DNA from: Prosapia bicincta
Lineage: Eukaryota > Arthropoda > Insecta > Hemiptera > Cercopidae
DNA length: 64,000 nt
NCBI GenBank assembly: GCA_036971475.1
Contig: JBAIZL010000005.1
Coordinates: 62,904,655-62,968,654, forward strand
Reading direction: 5' to 3'
This document shows, piece after piece, positions 41,559 to 52,770 of the stretch. The translations under genes were made by a program, and so were the position numbers. Below the pieces are notes generated by a model. That model saw only the letters and a program-made list of their open reading frames with translations. It was not told where the DNA came from and did not search any database. Position 1 is the stretch's first letter, and each line of letters starts with the position of its first letter.

Positions 41559-41843
41559 AACATTAGTTTATGACTATCCGAAGTTTACATTTTGTAAATT
41601 TGTAAAACCTTACTGAGACAGAACGTTTTCTTTCGCTCCGAGGCGATCTTTAACAGTGTTTAAATTTTCCGTTTGGAGCTGTTGTTAGGTTAAGCGGTGA
41701 CAGTTTTAAAGATTATATTTCGGATTCTTTTTTGAATTTTATTTGTTTTTGTGTGTTTGTAAATTTCATATTGTTCTAGTGACTTGAGGTCCCTTTTTAC
41801 AAATTTGCAAAATTTAAAGTTCAGATAGTCATAAACTAATGTT
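41559..41843 (-). mobile_element. PLE fragment with about 50-bp inverted ends
   Basis: Outer ends AACATTAGTTTATGACTATC and GATAGTCATAAACTAATGTT form an inverted pair that continues inward as GTAAATTTGTAAAA / TTTTTACAAATTTGC. On the minus strand near 41690-41790 the sequence reads LEQYEIYKHTKTNKIQ, the same motif found in the other PLE C-termini here. It is a short, decayed relic with no enzymatic domain. Its arms are shorter than those at 39.1 and 40.4 kb. Confidence 0.6.
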
Positions 41844-42537
41844 AAATTGGTAAATTAAGTTTCGCCGAACGTAATGGACCAGAAAGAAAATAAGTTAAAC
41901 ACGTACGTTTTATAGGCCATTCAATCAACAAATATGTTTCACCACAGGAAAAGAAAGACTCTCGTTCCTTCTGCGGTTTCACGCGGAAGGCATGATGATA
42001 ACTAAATGATAAAAGTTAACGCCAAGTGTCTTGTGAGTAACGCTTCAGCGAGGAAGCTACGCCGCAAGGTAAGAGAATGAAAAGCCAAGTTTGCCTGGAC
42101 TCGCACAGTGTCTAGATAAGTTATATTCTTAAAACATTGTTGTATAAGCACATCATGTATTTGAGAAGTACAGATAATGTGTAAATTGAGTTTCAGTTTT
42201 GAAAAAAAGTAAAAAAACCTGCCTCCAAACTAAGATTCACTGCAGCAAAATTCTTGTCGTTTCCTGCTAACATTCTCAAACGACTCTTTTCTCAGCAGTC
42301 TTTTTTGCCATCGCATGTTCATCTGTTTCTGATCATTATATAAGTACTCTAATCTCTTTCTCTAGGTTCATCATTATTTGTTTAGGTCGAGGGGCCTTCT
42401 TAAATGAATCCAATTAATTTTTCCATTTAGTTTCATTACCTTTCACTCGTCACTCCAGTAATACTCGCCGTCTTTTCTTTCAATATTAAAACTTCAAAAG
42501 TTACAATTCGTATTTTTATTTCATCATCTGCAGCATA
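41844..42537. other. Single-copy DNA
   Basis: AT-rich unique DNA without recognisable gene or transposon signals. Confidence 0.45.
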
Positions 42538-43472
42538 ACCTCGTTACAACTGGATTACAACTGCATTACAGTTACTACTGGATTACAACTGCATTACAGT
42601 TACAAAGGGATTACAACTTATTACAGTTATAACTTGATTAAAACTGCATTACAGCTACAAGGGGATTACAACTGCATTACAGTTACTACTAGATTACAAC
42701 TGCATTACAGTTACCAAGGGCTTACAACTGCATTACAGTTACGACTGGATTACAACTGCATTACAGTTATCAAGGGCTTACAACTGCATTACAGTTAAGA
42801 CTGGATTACAACTGCATTACAGTTAAAGCTGGATTACAACTGCATTACAGTTGCGACTAGATTACAACTGCATTAGAGTTTCAACGGGAATACAACTGCA
42901 TTACAGTACGGCTGGATTACAACTTCATTACAGTTACAACTTGATTACAACTGCATTACAGTTACAACTGGATTATAACTGCATTACAGTTACCAAGGGC
43001 TTACAACTGCATTACAGTTAAGACTGGATTACAACTGCATTACAGTTATCAAGGGCTTACAACTGCATTACAGTTAAGACTGGATTACAACTGCATTACA
43101 GTTAAAGCTGGATTACAACTGCATTACAGTTGCGACTAGATTACAACTGCATTAGAGTTTCAACGGGAATACAACTGCATTACAGTACGACTGGATTACA
43201 ACTTCATTACAGTTACAACTTGATTACAACTGCATTACAGTTACAACTGGATTATAACTGCATTACAGTTACCAAGGGCTTACAACTGCATTACAGTTAA
43301 GACTGGATTACAACTGCATTACAGTTGCGACTAGATTACAACTGCATTAGAGTTTCAACGGGAATACAACTGCATTACAGTTACAACTGAATTACATCTT
43401 TATTTCAGTTACATCTGCATTACAGTTACAGCTGGTTTACATCTGCATTACAGTTACAACTGGATTACAGCT
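42538..43472. repeat. 28-bp minisatellite with 7- to 10-mer higher-order duplication
   Basis: The unit is about 28 bp, GGATTACAACTGCATTACAG plus a variable TTACNACT, and is itself built from two related half-units. Marker GCATTAGAGTTTCAACGGG recurs at about 42871, 43150 and 43345, spacings of roughly 10 and 7 units, showing block duplication. Units decay at both edges. No open frame of note. Confidence 0.93.
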
Positions 43473-45180
43473 GAATGGGAGGAGAGTGCCAGGGAGTTGT
43501 TGAAAAGGTTTTTACTTTTAATGACTGGCATTATAAAAACAGCAATAACGCTCAGTATCCGTCAAATGTTACAAATGTATACTTGCTAGAAAAGCATTTC
43601 CCGCTGTGTACTACCTTATTCTTTGATTTCAAGCTCTTTACTCTTACCCAATAGCTTTCCTTTCTTTAGGCTTCAACTCTTTCAGAACCTTGTTTTGTTT
43701 CTTAGCAATATAGTGTCAGTATTACAGTTAGCATATTCAACCTGTTCCAAGGTCAGTATTTAGGGCGTTGAAGGACATCCTCGTGCTCTTTTCGCTTTCA
43801 TACTTGACTATTCAATCCAAGCAATTCTAATTTTTTCGAAAACCTAAATTTTACTCGTTAGTCATTACAAAACCTTGAACAAGAAATAACGATATTCTGA
43901 TGCCAGACATACAGGAAATACATGATGCAATGTTAAACTAATTATGGACCATATTTCCACATCATAAAAGGTAAACTTTGTACTTACCTAAATAAAAATA
44001 ATTTTACAATCTTCCATAAACAAATTAGAAAGTTTGTTGGCTAGAGTACGATGTTTTTGGAATAAATAATATTTTAGTCAAGGTAACAATAAGTGGGAAG
44101 ATAAACTTACTTTACCGGTGCTGTCAGTTTTAGTTGAGCAAAATTTTGGAAATCAAAACAGGTATGGCAGTGTAAAATATTCAACAGGAAGAAATGTTTT
44201 TCTCCAAATAAGAAACTCCGAACAACTTTCCTAAGCACGTGTTTCTTTCTTTAGGTAGTTGGACAAAATGTCGTGCCTGCCAATAATTGTCCATAATGGT
44301 CGTTTATAATAATGTTTTTATAAATAAATTTCGTGTTTAAGTAAGAATCAGACAATGTTTTTCTTATTTTTAATTAGTCCATGAAATATTCCGAACCATA
44401 ATTATTATTCTCTTTAGTTATTTTTCAATTTCTTTACGTTTCTACTTGTTGTACCACTTAATGTTTTAGATTTCTTTGCATCACAATTTGCGAATCTTCA
44501 CTCGATCTTGTCAAGTGCAGATAGCCTGGTCAATTACCCAACCATCTAACAGTCCGATTATTTATTTACGCGCCTTACTTATAGGTTATGACCACACCTA
44601 GTTTAGTTGATTCGACACGTTAAAGATGATTTTCTCAGAATCTGAAATGACGCTAAACAAAGTGAAAATACAGTTATGTACTCATTCTTTTGAAGAAACG
44701 TTGATATGCATCAGCTTTAGTAATGTAAAATGGTCAATAAACTTCATGTTTACGTGCTGTGCGGACCTTCGAAAGTTAATGGTTCTGACGAGTGCCTCAG
44801 TGCGAAGGCCAAGTGTGCAGGAGTGAATTGCGTCCTGCTGGAACGAGTTTGTGCCTAAAGATTAATGATTGTATTTTATCTAGGAGAGCGATGTAACAAG
44901 CATACATTAGTGAGGAACAAGAATTTCTTGATTGGCTAGTGGGTTTTTTGCTGCTGTTTGGGTAGGTCTCAGCAGTGGAAGTCGACTCACTCCCAGCTTT
45001 AAATAAACCTTGGAATACGTATTTCCCTGCACTAACCGATAGTTTCAGAGAAAAGCTAAATCTAACGATATGTAAACAAACATTATCATCATTTTTTTAT
45101 ATAAGTAACCGGTGTTTAAAAAAATATCCCGTTACGAGTTTTATGTAATTGTGGCATTACATACGTTACCTAACCTGTAC
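43473..45180. other. Single-copy AT-rich DNA
   Basis: About 1.7 kb without recognisable gene. A 66-residue + strand frame at 44626-44826 has no known motif. No RNA gene or transposon terminus noticed. Confidence 0.5.
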
Positions 45181-47015
45181 TGTTACAAGTTTCATTTAAC
45201 TTTTGGTGTTAACGTTGCGGTAGTATCTGTGATTACAATTTTCTTGCAACGTTGTGTTACAAGTTTCATTTAACTTTTGGTGTTCACGTTGCGGTAGGTT
45301 CTGTGGTTACAATTTTCTTGTAACGTAATACAAGTTTCATCTAACGTTTGGTGTTCACGTTGCAGTAGGTTCTGTGGTTACAATTTTCTTATAACGTGTT
45401 ACAAGTTTCATCTAACTTTTGATGATCACCTTGCGCTAGGTTCTGTAGTTACAATTTTCTTGTAACGTTGTGTTACAAGTTTCATCTAACGTTTGGTGTT
45501 CACGTTGCAGTAGGTTCTGTGGTTACAATTTTCTTATAACGTGTTACAAGTTTCATCTAACTTTTGATGATCACCTTGCGCTAGGTTCTGTAGTTACAAT
45601 TTTCTTGTAACGTTGTGTTACAAGTTTCATCTAACGTTTGGTGTTCACGTTGCAGTAGGTTCTGTGGTTACAATTTTCTTGTAACGTGATTCAAGTTTCA
45701 TCTAACTTTTGGTGTTCACGTTGCGGTAGGTTCTGTGGTTACAGTTTTCTTGTAACGTTGTGTTACAAGCTTCATTTAACTTTTGTTGTTAACGTTGCGG
45801 TAAGTTCTGTGGTTACAGTTTTCTTGTAACGTTGTGTTACAAGTTTCATTTAACTTTTGGTGTTAACGTTGCGGTAAGTTCTGTGGTTGCAATTTTCTTG
45901 TAACGTTGTGTTACAAGTTTCATTTAACTTTTGGTGTTAACGTTGCGGTAAGTTCTGTGGTTACAGTTTTCTTGTAACGTTGTGTTACAAGTTTCATTTA
46001 ACTTTTGGTGTTCACGTTGCGGTAGGTTCTGTGGTTACAGTTTTCTTGTAACGTTGTGTTACAAGTTTCATTTAACTTTTGGTGTTAACGTTGCGGTAGG
46101 TTCTGTGGTTACAGTTTTCTTGTAACGTTGTGTTACAAGTTTCATTTAACTTTTGGTGTTCACGTTGCAGTAGGTTCTGTGGTTACAGTTTTCTTGTAAC
46201 GTTGTGTTACAAGTTTCATTTAACTTTTGGTGTTAACGTTGCGGTAGGTTCTGTGGTTACAGTTTTCTTGTAACGTTATGTTACAAGTTTCATTTAACTT
46301 TTGGTGTTAACGTTGCGGTAGGTTCTGTGGTTACAGTTTTCTTGTAACGTTGTGTTACAAGTTTCATTTAACTTTTGGTGTTCACGTTGCGGTAGGTTCT
46401 GTGGTTACAATTTTCTTGTAACGTAATACAAGCTTCATCTAACTTTTGGTGTTCACGTTGCGGTAGGTTCTGTGGTTACAGTTTTCTTGTAACGTTGTGT
46501 TACAAGTTTCATTTAACTTTTGGTGTTAACGTTGCGGTAGGTTCTGTGGTTACAGTTTTCTTGTAACGTTATGTTACAAGTTTCATTTAACTTTTGGTGT
46601 TAACGTTGCGGTAGGTTCTGTGGTTACAGTTTTCTTGTAACGTTGTGTTACAAGTTTCATTTAACTTTTGGTGTTCACGTTGCGGTAGGTTCTGTGGTTA
46701 CAGTTTTCTTGTAACGTTGTGTTACAAGTTTCATTTAACTTTTGGTGTTAACGTTGCGGTAGGTTCTGTGGTTACAGTTTTCTTGTAACGTTATGTTACA
46801 AGTTTCATTTAACTTTTGGTGTTAACGTTGCGGTAGGTTCTGTGGTTACAGTTTTCTTGTAACGTTGTGTTACAAGTTTCATTTAACTTTTGGTGTTCAC
46901 GTTGCGGTAGGTTTTGTGGTTACAATTTTCTTGTAACGTAATACAAGCTTCATCTAACTTTTGGTGTTCACGTTGCGGTAGGTTCTGTGGTTACAATTTT
47001 CTTGTAACGTTGTAA
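45181..47015. repeat. 74-bp satellite, about 25 copies, with dimer and heptamer structure
   Basis: Units start TGTTACAAGTTTCAT (45181, 45255 and onward, 74 bp apart) and continue TTTTGGTGTTAACGTTGCGG and GGTTCTGTGGTTACAGTTTT. In the left part a dimer recurs about 145 bp apart, marked by GATGATCACCTTGCGCTAGG. Toward the right a short unit (ACGTAATACAAGCTTCATC) recurs at 46421 and 46936, about 7 units apart. Each unit contains complementary GTTAC/GTAAC words. No coding capacity. Confidence 0.95.
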
Positions 47016-47633
47016 GTATAGTAATTTTATTTTACCGTTTTCCAGTGTTATTATATGTTTTCAGAATTCTCGTTTTACAAAAAAGTAGATGTTTTCACAG
47101 GAGTTCGTTTCTTTGTTTATACAGTTTCGTTTTTGGATTCTTTACTGTTTATTAGTTTGTAATGTTGCTTGCCGTGTGGTGGGAGGTTATGAAGGACTAA
47201 AAGTGCCAATCATGGCTGTTGAAACCCGTTTTGGACAGCTCACTCAGGTGTTTTCGTTGACGCTTCGTCCTCCAGATACTAATTTTAGTTATTTACATTA
47301 TATTTGTTCCTTTTAAAGGCAGGTTTTAAAAGTTCGTTTACTCTCTTTCAATACTTTTATCTTTGTATTTTTCTGTTTATTGATAATAATAGAATATAGA
47401 CAAAACAGTTGGTATTTGTTGCATTTCATGATCTCGCAGGCCGTGTAATCTTCCTGCAAATTTACTTATAAAGTGTTTCTATATTTAAAGTAAAGCATAA
47501 TTAAAGGTGCATCGATATAGTTTCATTTCAACTTCCTGGGATCAGTGATTTAACGGCAGGTTACTTTCGTGAAGCCATCTTTGTCCAAGAGGATATCGTC
47601 CAAATCCCCATCTCTGGATAGGGACGGACTACC
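47016..47633. other. Single-copy DNA left of hAT MITE
   Basis: A 75-residue + strand frame at 47089-47316 begins with a hydrophobic stretch, but the rest is unrecognised and no splice or promoter evidence supports it. Nothing else found. Confidence 0.45.
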
Positions 47634-47954
47634 AGTTAGACCAGAGTTGTCCAACTTTCAAGGGGGGGGGGCTCAATCTCCTGGGCAAACCGCGGGCCAC
47701 ACCTTTGTGTGGTGCGGGGTCCGAGAAATCTATTTATCAGGGGGTGGAATTAAAATTAATGCCAGAAGAGAAACTTTTTTCAAATTAGATGGAATATGGT
47801 GGATTTTAAGGCAGTTAGGAAGCTTCAACTGACTGATACACTCAACCAATTTTTGTATAACTTTATTAAGTAACTATTTCTTTATAAGTTTTTGACTTAT
47901 ATTCAATTTAAGAATAGGCCGGCGGGCCGCCAGTTGGACAACCCTAAGTTAGAA
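47634..47954. mobile_element. hAT-type non-autonomous element (MITE) with 8-bp target duplication
   Basis: The element itself is 47642-47946 (305 bp). Its ends are CAGAGTTGTCCAACTTTC and GCCAGTTGGACAACCCTA, imperfect inverted repeats of the hAT type. It is flanked by AGTTAGAC (47634-47641) and AGTTAGAA (47947-47954), an 8-bp target duplication with one mismatch, as expected for hAT insertion. The interior includes a poly-G run and no transposase. It was presumably mobilised by a hAT transposase encoded elsewhere. Confidence 0.85.
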
Positions 47955-48956
47955 TATCTCAGAGATGCTACTCTGTCCACCCGAGCGGTGATAGTATCTA
48001 TCGGTTTTACCTTTAATCCTCTTTCATTGCCTTTATGGGTTTAGATTGTGTTCATCTTGTCCGCTTCTTTTTGAAAGTTCTAAAGTTGAACGTATTAGAT
48101 AAAACTTTCTTGTAAATGTTTATTTGTCATTTCCTTTTCTTCTTCGTACAAGTTAATATATATTCCGAACGGATGGGTTAGTTTTTCTTTGCTTCTAGCT
48201 ATTTGACGGTAAAACAATCTTCTTCAGCTTCATTGCAGTTATTTCCAAATATTTATTCCTATTTTATTATTTAGTTAAATAGGTCTTAGCCAGTGAGACT
48301 ATTTTACAAAGGTAAAATACTAAAACATAGGACTCGCTCTCATTTACACATTCTGGTAGTTACAAACTACATTTAACTCACACTGGTGATGTTAACATCG
48401 ACGTCGAAACTAGTCTGTAATTAGTAAATTGTGATTTGAGTATATTTTTTTAAAAAATATTTTACTTTTTAAGTAGTTTATAGTAATGAAGTCATACAAC
48501 TGTAATAAAGAAATAGCAGAACTTTGGCGGAAAATTTCGACTTGTGAAATGTTGTGCTGAAACATCAAGTATCTTCCCCCAATCCTTCACCCATTACACG
48601 ACTTTTCTCATCCATCACCGGGGGGGGGGAGTGGTAGGAAATAGATACTTCCTTGTGTCTCCGATAGCGAATAAATCTACTTCAGGGAAATCTCCAAAGC
48701 AATGTGCTTGTCTCAGACCATAGAATCTTATGTCTCCTTTTCTAATCTGTTCTTTACTAACATTTTCTTTTATATCCTTTATAAAAACATATGTACACAC
48801 AAACCTAAATAGAAACCTATGACCTAAATGCGCTGTTAAACACATTTTAATCAAATCATTGTTCAGATAGAGGCTGGAGAGTAAATTGTAATAGATTATA
48901 TTATTTATAGAAATTTAAAGAAACTATCAACTGTCTCTTCTTCATATAGAGTTATT
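47955..48956. other. Single-copy DNA between hAT MITE and LINE relic
   Basis: AT-rich DNA with a poly-G run near 48619. A 79-residue minus-strand frame at 48615-48854 (contains YVFIKDIKENVSKEQIRKGD) is open but unrecognised and lacks splice support. No RNA gene seen. Confidence 0.45.
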
Positions 48957-50207
48957 CAGGGGTGCCAGGGTGGAGAAGGAACCATTGACGAAACTGGACA
49001 AGACGTTGAGGCGCATGGCCAAGTCATGGATGTACCTGCCTCGCCGAGCGAGCGCGGAGCTCGTTTATTTGTAACCGTTGGAGATGGAGCTGGTCTCCTT
49101 CTGGCGGACCATGTTGACGTGGCGGCCGTCGCTTGTGCCTTCCGACTGGTCACCTGTCGAGATCAAGTTGTGAAGGACTTGGCAAAGTCCATTGTAGGCG
49201 GTGTGGCCCGTACGAGAATCGTTCAGTAACCCACCGAGGAATGCCTTGCTGGCTTCCTGTCGGGAAGACTTGACGGGCAGTTCGGCAGAGACTATGGGGA
49301 TATTGTGTCTGGAATGTCGCAAGGAATGCAGCGCGACGGCTGCACCGTCGGATTAGGGTCACGTGGCGTTGGAGCTCGGTTTTGCGTGAGTTTCAAGTCA
49401 TTGTACTGGCACCAGATGCTCTAATAGACCCCGTCGATCCGGAGAACGCGCGCCAGGTCCTCACGAGAAGAATGCGAGCGGCTGTTAGGTCTGGCTACTG
49501 TCGAAGATTATTAAGGAAGGCGGACCAAAAGGTGGTTGATGAGTCGGTTCGGTGCGACACCTCAAATTATTTTATTAGCACTGGACGTTACACGAGATTT
49601 GCCGACTGGAGGTTCGTCTTCTGAGCCCGGCTGGGAACGGTGCCACTTAACTACTGCCGGCGGTTCGGAACAGGAGACAAGTTATGTCGACGAAGTGGCT
49701 ACGCGTCCGAAACTATGCCGCCTGTGCTGAGCCACTGTCTTAAGCACAGCGCTGCCTTGCAGGGTCGCCACGATGCAAATTAAATCGTTTGTCAAAGGCG
49801 GTACCGCGGCGGACCGGTGATGTTCGCGTGAATAAAACTATGCCAGGTTTGAATTCTAATTTGAGGTCAGACCTGTTGGTGGTGAATGAGGGGACTAAGG
49901 TAATCTCAATCATCGATGTTACTGTCCTCTTCGAGAACCGCTATCACTCTCTGGCCGACTCACGCCAGGGGAAATTTCAGAAATATTCACACCTGGCTGA
50001 GGAGCTCCGTTCTCAGGGTTATGCAGTGACCCTCAATGCCCTAGTGGTAGGAGCCCTCGGTTCCTGGGACAAACATAACGAGGCCATCCGTTTGTTGAGG
50101 ATATCTCCTCGTTATGCCAGAAGAATGAGAAGCCTTGTAGTATCGGATGCCATTAGATGGTATCGGGACGTATATGTAACCCACATCACCGGTCAGCAAC
50201 AATGATA
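48957..50207 (+). pseudogene. 5'-truncated LINE relic: RT thumb, zinc knuckle, restriction-like endonuclease
   Basis: This is the C-terminal third of an R2-type non-LTR retrotransposon polyprotein, broken into at least four reading frames. In order: a thumb/linker tract (RRMAKSWMYLPRRASAELVY, from 49015); GLLLADHVDVAAVACAFRLV in another frame; VLTRRMRAAVRSGYCRRLL in a third; a zinc-knuckle remnant (CRRSGYASETMPPVLSHC, 49685) where the second Cys and first His of a C-x2-C...H-x4-C pattern look replaced by Ser and Pro; then an intact 138-residue frame (49789-50205) with the nuclease core: RSDLLV, IIDVTVLFENR, KFQKYSHLAEELRSQGY, and the tail RYARRMRSLVVSDAIRWYRD. The Pro of the nuclease PD motif is Ser. 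The polymerase catalytic core (YADD) is missing. It is a dead copy. Clade within R2/R4/NeSL-like elements is uncertain. Confidence 0.85.
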
Positions 50208-51512
50208 GCACCTGGAGAATTTCGCGGCTAGACCATATTTTTTTTTTTTTATTTGCCTTGTGGAGGGTTGCACTAGCTACTATTGTTATTTGTTACTTTT
50301 TGTTGTTGTTTGTAGGTCTTTATCATTGTTAATATTTTAATTGTATTGTTATCTTTTAATGATAGTTTTGTTATTGTTTAAACGTTTTAATATTATTTAA
50401 AGTTTATATTAATTTTGTGCCTTTTTTATTTACTTTATGTCTTGGGGTTCAGTTGGCTGGAGTTACGTCCTTTCAGATTTTTGCTTATTTGTTTGTTGTT
50501 TAGATAAGGTAGGATAAGTCTTCGGAGTACATCCTATAGGAAGATGTATTTAATGCATTTATGTATATCTGTAAAACAGTGCCATTTATTCTAAGAGACA
50601 GTTTTGCTGAGTATTTTTGTGGTGCAGTACATTTTTGATATTCCTGATATCCTGATATGAAAAAACCTGATATTAGAGAAAAGAGATTATTCTCTTCATA
50701 CCGGCAAGAGAAGAAAGTAATTGTTTAACTTAAATCGTACATCCTTTCATCTCACGTAGTAAGAAAAACATGAACTGACCGCTCTCCGGAAGGACTCAGA
50801 ACTCCAACGCGTTTATGAACTCCACGAATTCTCTTAAATGGGCTAAAGATGTACTCTAAAGTCAGAATCGTGAGGCTCGTGAACAAGTGGGATCAAGCGT
50901 TGCAAGACCTTGACCATTAACCAGGGGTTGTAAGATGTCCCCTGTTCCTCTGAAACCTTTGCTCCAATCTAGTCCTAATGTGTAGTGAGGAGTAATTTTA
51001 GTACAGGTTTAAAATATCTTCTCAAATCCAATTATTTAGACGTATTGATTTGATTGTCGTACTTGATAGAACTTACCCAGAATGAGTTGTTTTAACGATG
51101 AGATATTGTCATGGCGAACTGTTGCCCAATCTTATTATTTGTCTCATTTTGCTTTCTTTATTTCAATTTCAAATTATTTCAAGAATTGAAGTAGCTGGCG
51201 CAGGTTTAACGTCTTGCAATCCATTGTGATTTTTCATCTCTGAGAAACGTACATTTTTGAACCTAGTGAGTATAAAAGGAATTAATTATATATTTAGATA
51301 TAACCTATTATATATATTAGATATTTAGCCTCCCGAACGTTGTGGCTGTTGAATCGTGCTTGTCTGCAGGGATGGATGAAACAGTCGCCGAATAGAATCT
51401 AAGTGGCAGTGTACAGATATAAAGTGGCACCTTGTGAACACAGGTTCCATTACGCATGCGCGTACTGACGTTCGTATGTTTATAACAACTTGAAGCAACT
51501 GTGGCATAAATG
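50208..51512. other. Probable LINE 3' UTR followed by single-copy DNA
   Basis: The first 100-300 bases after the LINE stop codon, including a T-run at about 50230, are probably its 3' UTR, but no element end or target duplication could be fixed. The remainder to 51512 is unique AT-rich DNA without recognised genes. Confidence 0.4.
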
Positions 51513-51576
51513 TTTATATTAATTAAAACAACCTCTTACCACAAATTCAACAATTTTTATTTTAACCTTATGTACA

Positions 51577-51603
51577 TTTCGATCACAAAGTAATCATCTT
51601 CAG
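51577..51603 (-). other. Hammerhead-like core, left palindrome arm
   Basis: On the minus strand CTGAAGA, one base, GAT ... ATC, then GAAA. The stem of three pairs with a long loop is weaker than the one at 39.7 kb. Tentative. Confidence 0.22.
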
Positions 51604-51635
51604 AGGTATTTTACAAATAACTGAGTAAAATACCT

Positions 51636-51662
51636 CTGAAGATGATTAATTTGTGATAGAAA
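51636..51662 (+). other. Hammerhead-like core, right palindrome arm
   Basis: Mirror copy: CTGAAGA, one base, GAT ... , then GAAA. Here the C of the closing ATC is changed to A (GATAGAAA), so the stem is damaged relative to the left arm. Tentative. Confidence 0.18.
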
Positions 51663-51799
51663 TGTACATAAGGTTAAAATACAAATTGTTGAATTTGTGG
51701 TAAGAGGTTGTTTTAATTAATATAAATTCGTATGTTTAGATTATATTTATTATTTAAAACGTGCAGCTTCTGTGTTGTACATCTTGAGGCTTTTCTGTA

Positions 51800-52232
51800 A
51801 TTACACTTTTGGTATTAACTTGGCAAAAAAACACTACTCACTGATATTTTCAGCAGACGCGTTTAGCACTAGATCAGCGCATTATTCAATGATGTGAGTC
51901 ACGTACAAGACTGTTTCTCTGGTGTGTTGTATTGGTGTGATTCTGTGGTGTATTGGTGTTCTGTGTTGTGTTATCGTTCATAGAGTAGTTGTTAATTATC
52001 TGTTCAAATATACATAACACACTCACAATCAAATACTATATTTGAACACATAGTTAACAATTACTCTAAGAACAATAACACACCACAGAACACCAATACA
52101 CCACAGACTCACACCTGAATAACAGTCTTGCTGTGACTCACAGCATTGAATAATGCGCTGACTATGCAAATCTCGTCTGCTGAAAATATCAGTAAGTAGT
52201 GATTTTTTTTGCTGCAAAGTTTACCAAAAATA
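51800..52232. mobile_element. Third PLE-derived tail-out foldback
   Basis: The left arm begins with the family terminus ATTACACTTTTGGTATTA (51800) and passes CTGATATTTTCAGCAGACG and TTGTATTGGTGTGATTCTGT. The right arm mirrors it (AATACACCACAGACTCACAC, CGTCTGCTGAAAATATCAG) to a degraded terminus at about 52232. Sequence outside the centre matches the 40.4-kb element, so both are one subfamily. The centre (TTCAAATATACATAACACAC region) has lost most coding sequence. No enzyme domain. Confidence 0.72.
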
Positions 52233-52770
52233 TGACTCATTTGGCAAACGTGCTATAAAAGTAGGTTGTGATTATTCGTAATAACTAAACCAAAATGTTT
52301 CACAAAATTACCCTGTAACTCACTCGAATATACAGTATATACACATCAAACGCTACTTTGAATTATTTATCTATTAGAACAGTGTAAATAAATACAAACA
52401 AAGTTTGTAAACGTTTGAAATACACAGATACGGATGCCGCAAATAATTAAAACATTGATAACAGAATTTGATACGCTGTCAAGAAAATAAAACGTATAAA
52501 GGGAATGCCTTGTTTTGTTTTGCGGTATTGTCTACGCGTAAATTTGACCTTGTGACTATTAGTTCGGCGGGCTGCGTACTATGCGACACAATCGATACTG
52601 AGTGTGCGCATCTACCCTAACCTCTGTTATTAAAGATGCAGATAGTTAATTACGTTTTAATACACTATCTCCCACCCCCAAGAAATCTATGTACATAGTG
52701 TTTGTGAAGCGAATTTAGCATTGTATATTTCATAAATAATGCTTCCCTTGTTTAGGAATTTGGGGGCTCT
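52233..52770. other. Single-copy AT-rich DNA
   Basis: No gene, RNA or transposon end recognised. Confidence 0.45.

Larger units (their letters stand above)
51513..51726. mobile_element. Near-perfect 214-bp palindrome of PLE-tail type
   Basis: Arms of about 100 bp (TTTATATTAATTAAAAC... and ...GTTTTAATTAATATAAA) flank a 10-base centre (AAATAACTGA) at about 51614-51623. Only a few mismatches separate the arms, so it is younger than the other foldbacks. Reading outward, each arm starts CCTCTGAAGATGATTA and passes through GAAATGTACATAAGG, resembling the non-coding 3' tail of PLEs. No coding sequence is present. Assignment to PLE rests on the tail motif and the tail-out arrangement shared with neighbours. 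Confidence 0.75.

Noticed and set aside
48615..48854. 79-residue minus-strand frame as a gene
   Set aside because: No recognisable domain, no splice or promoter evidence; kept only as a note in the spacer entry.
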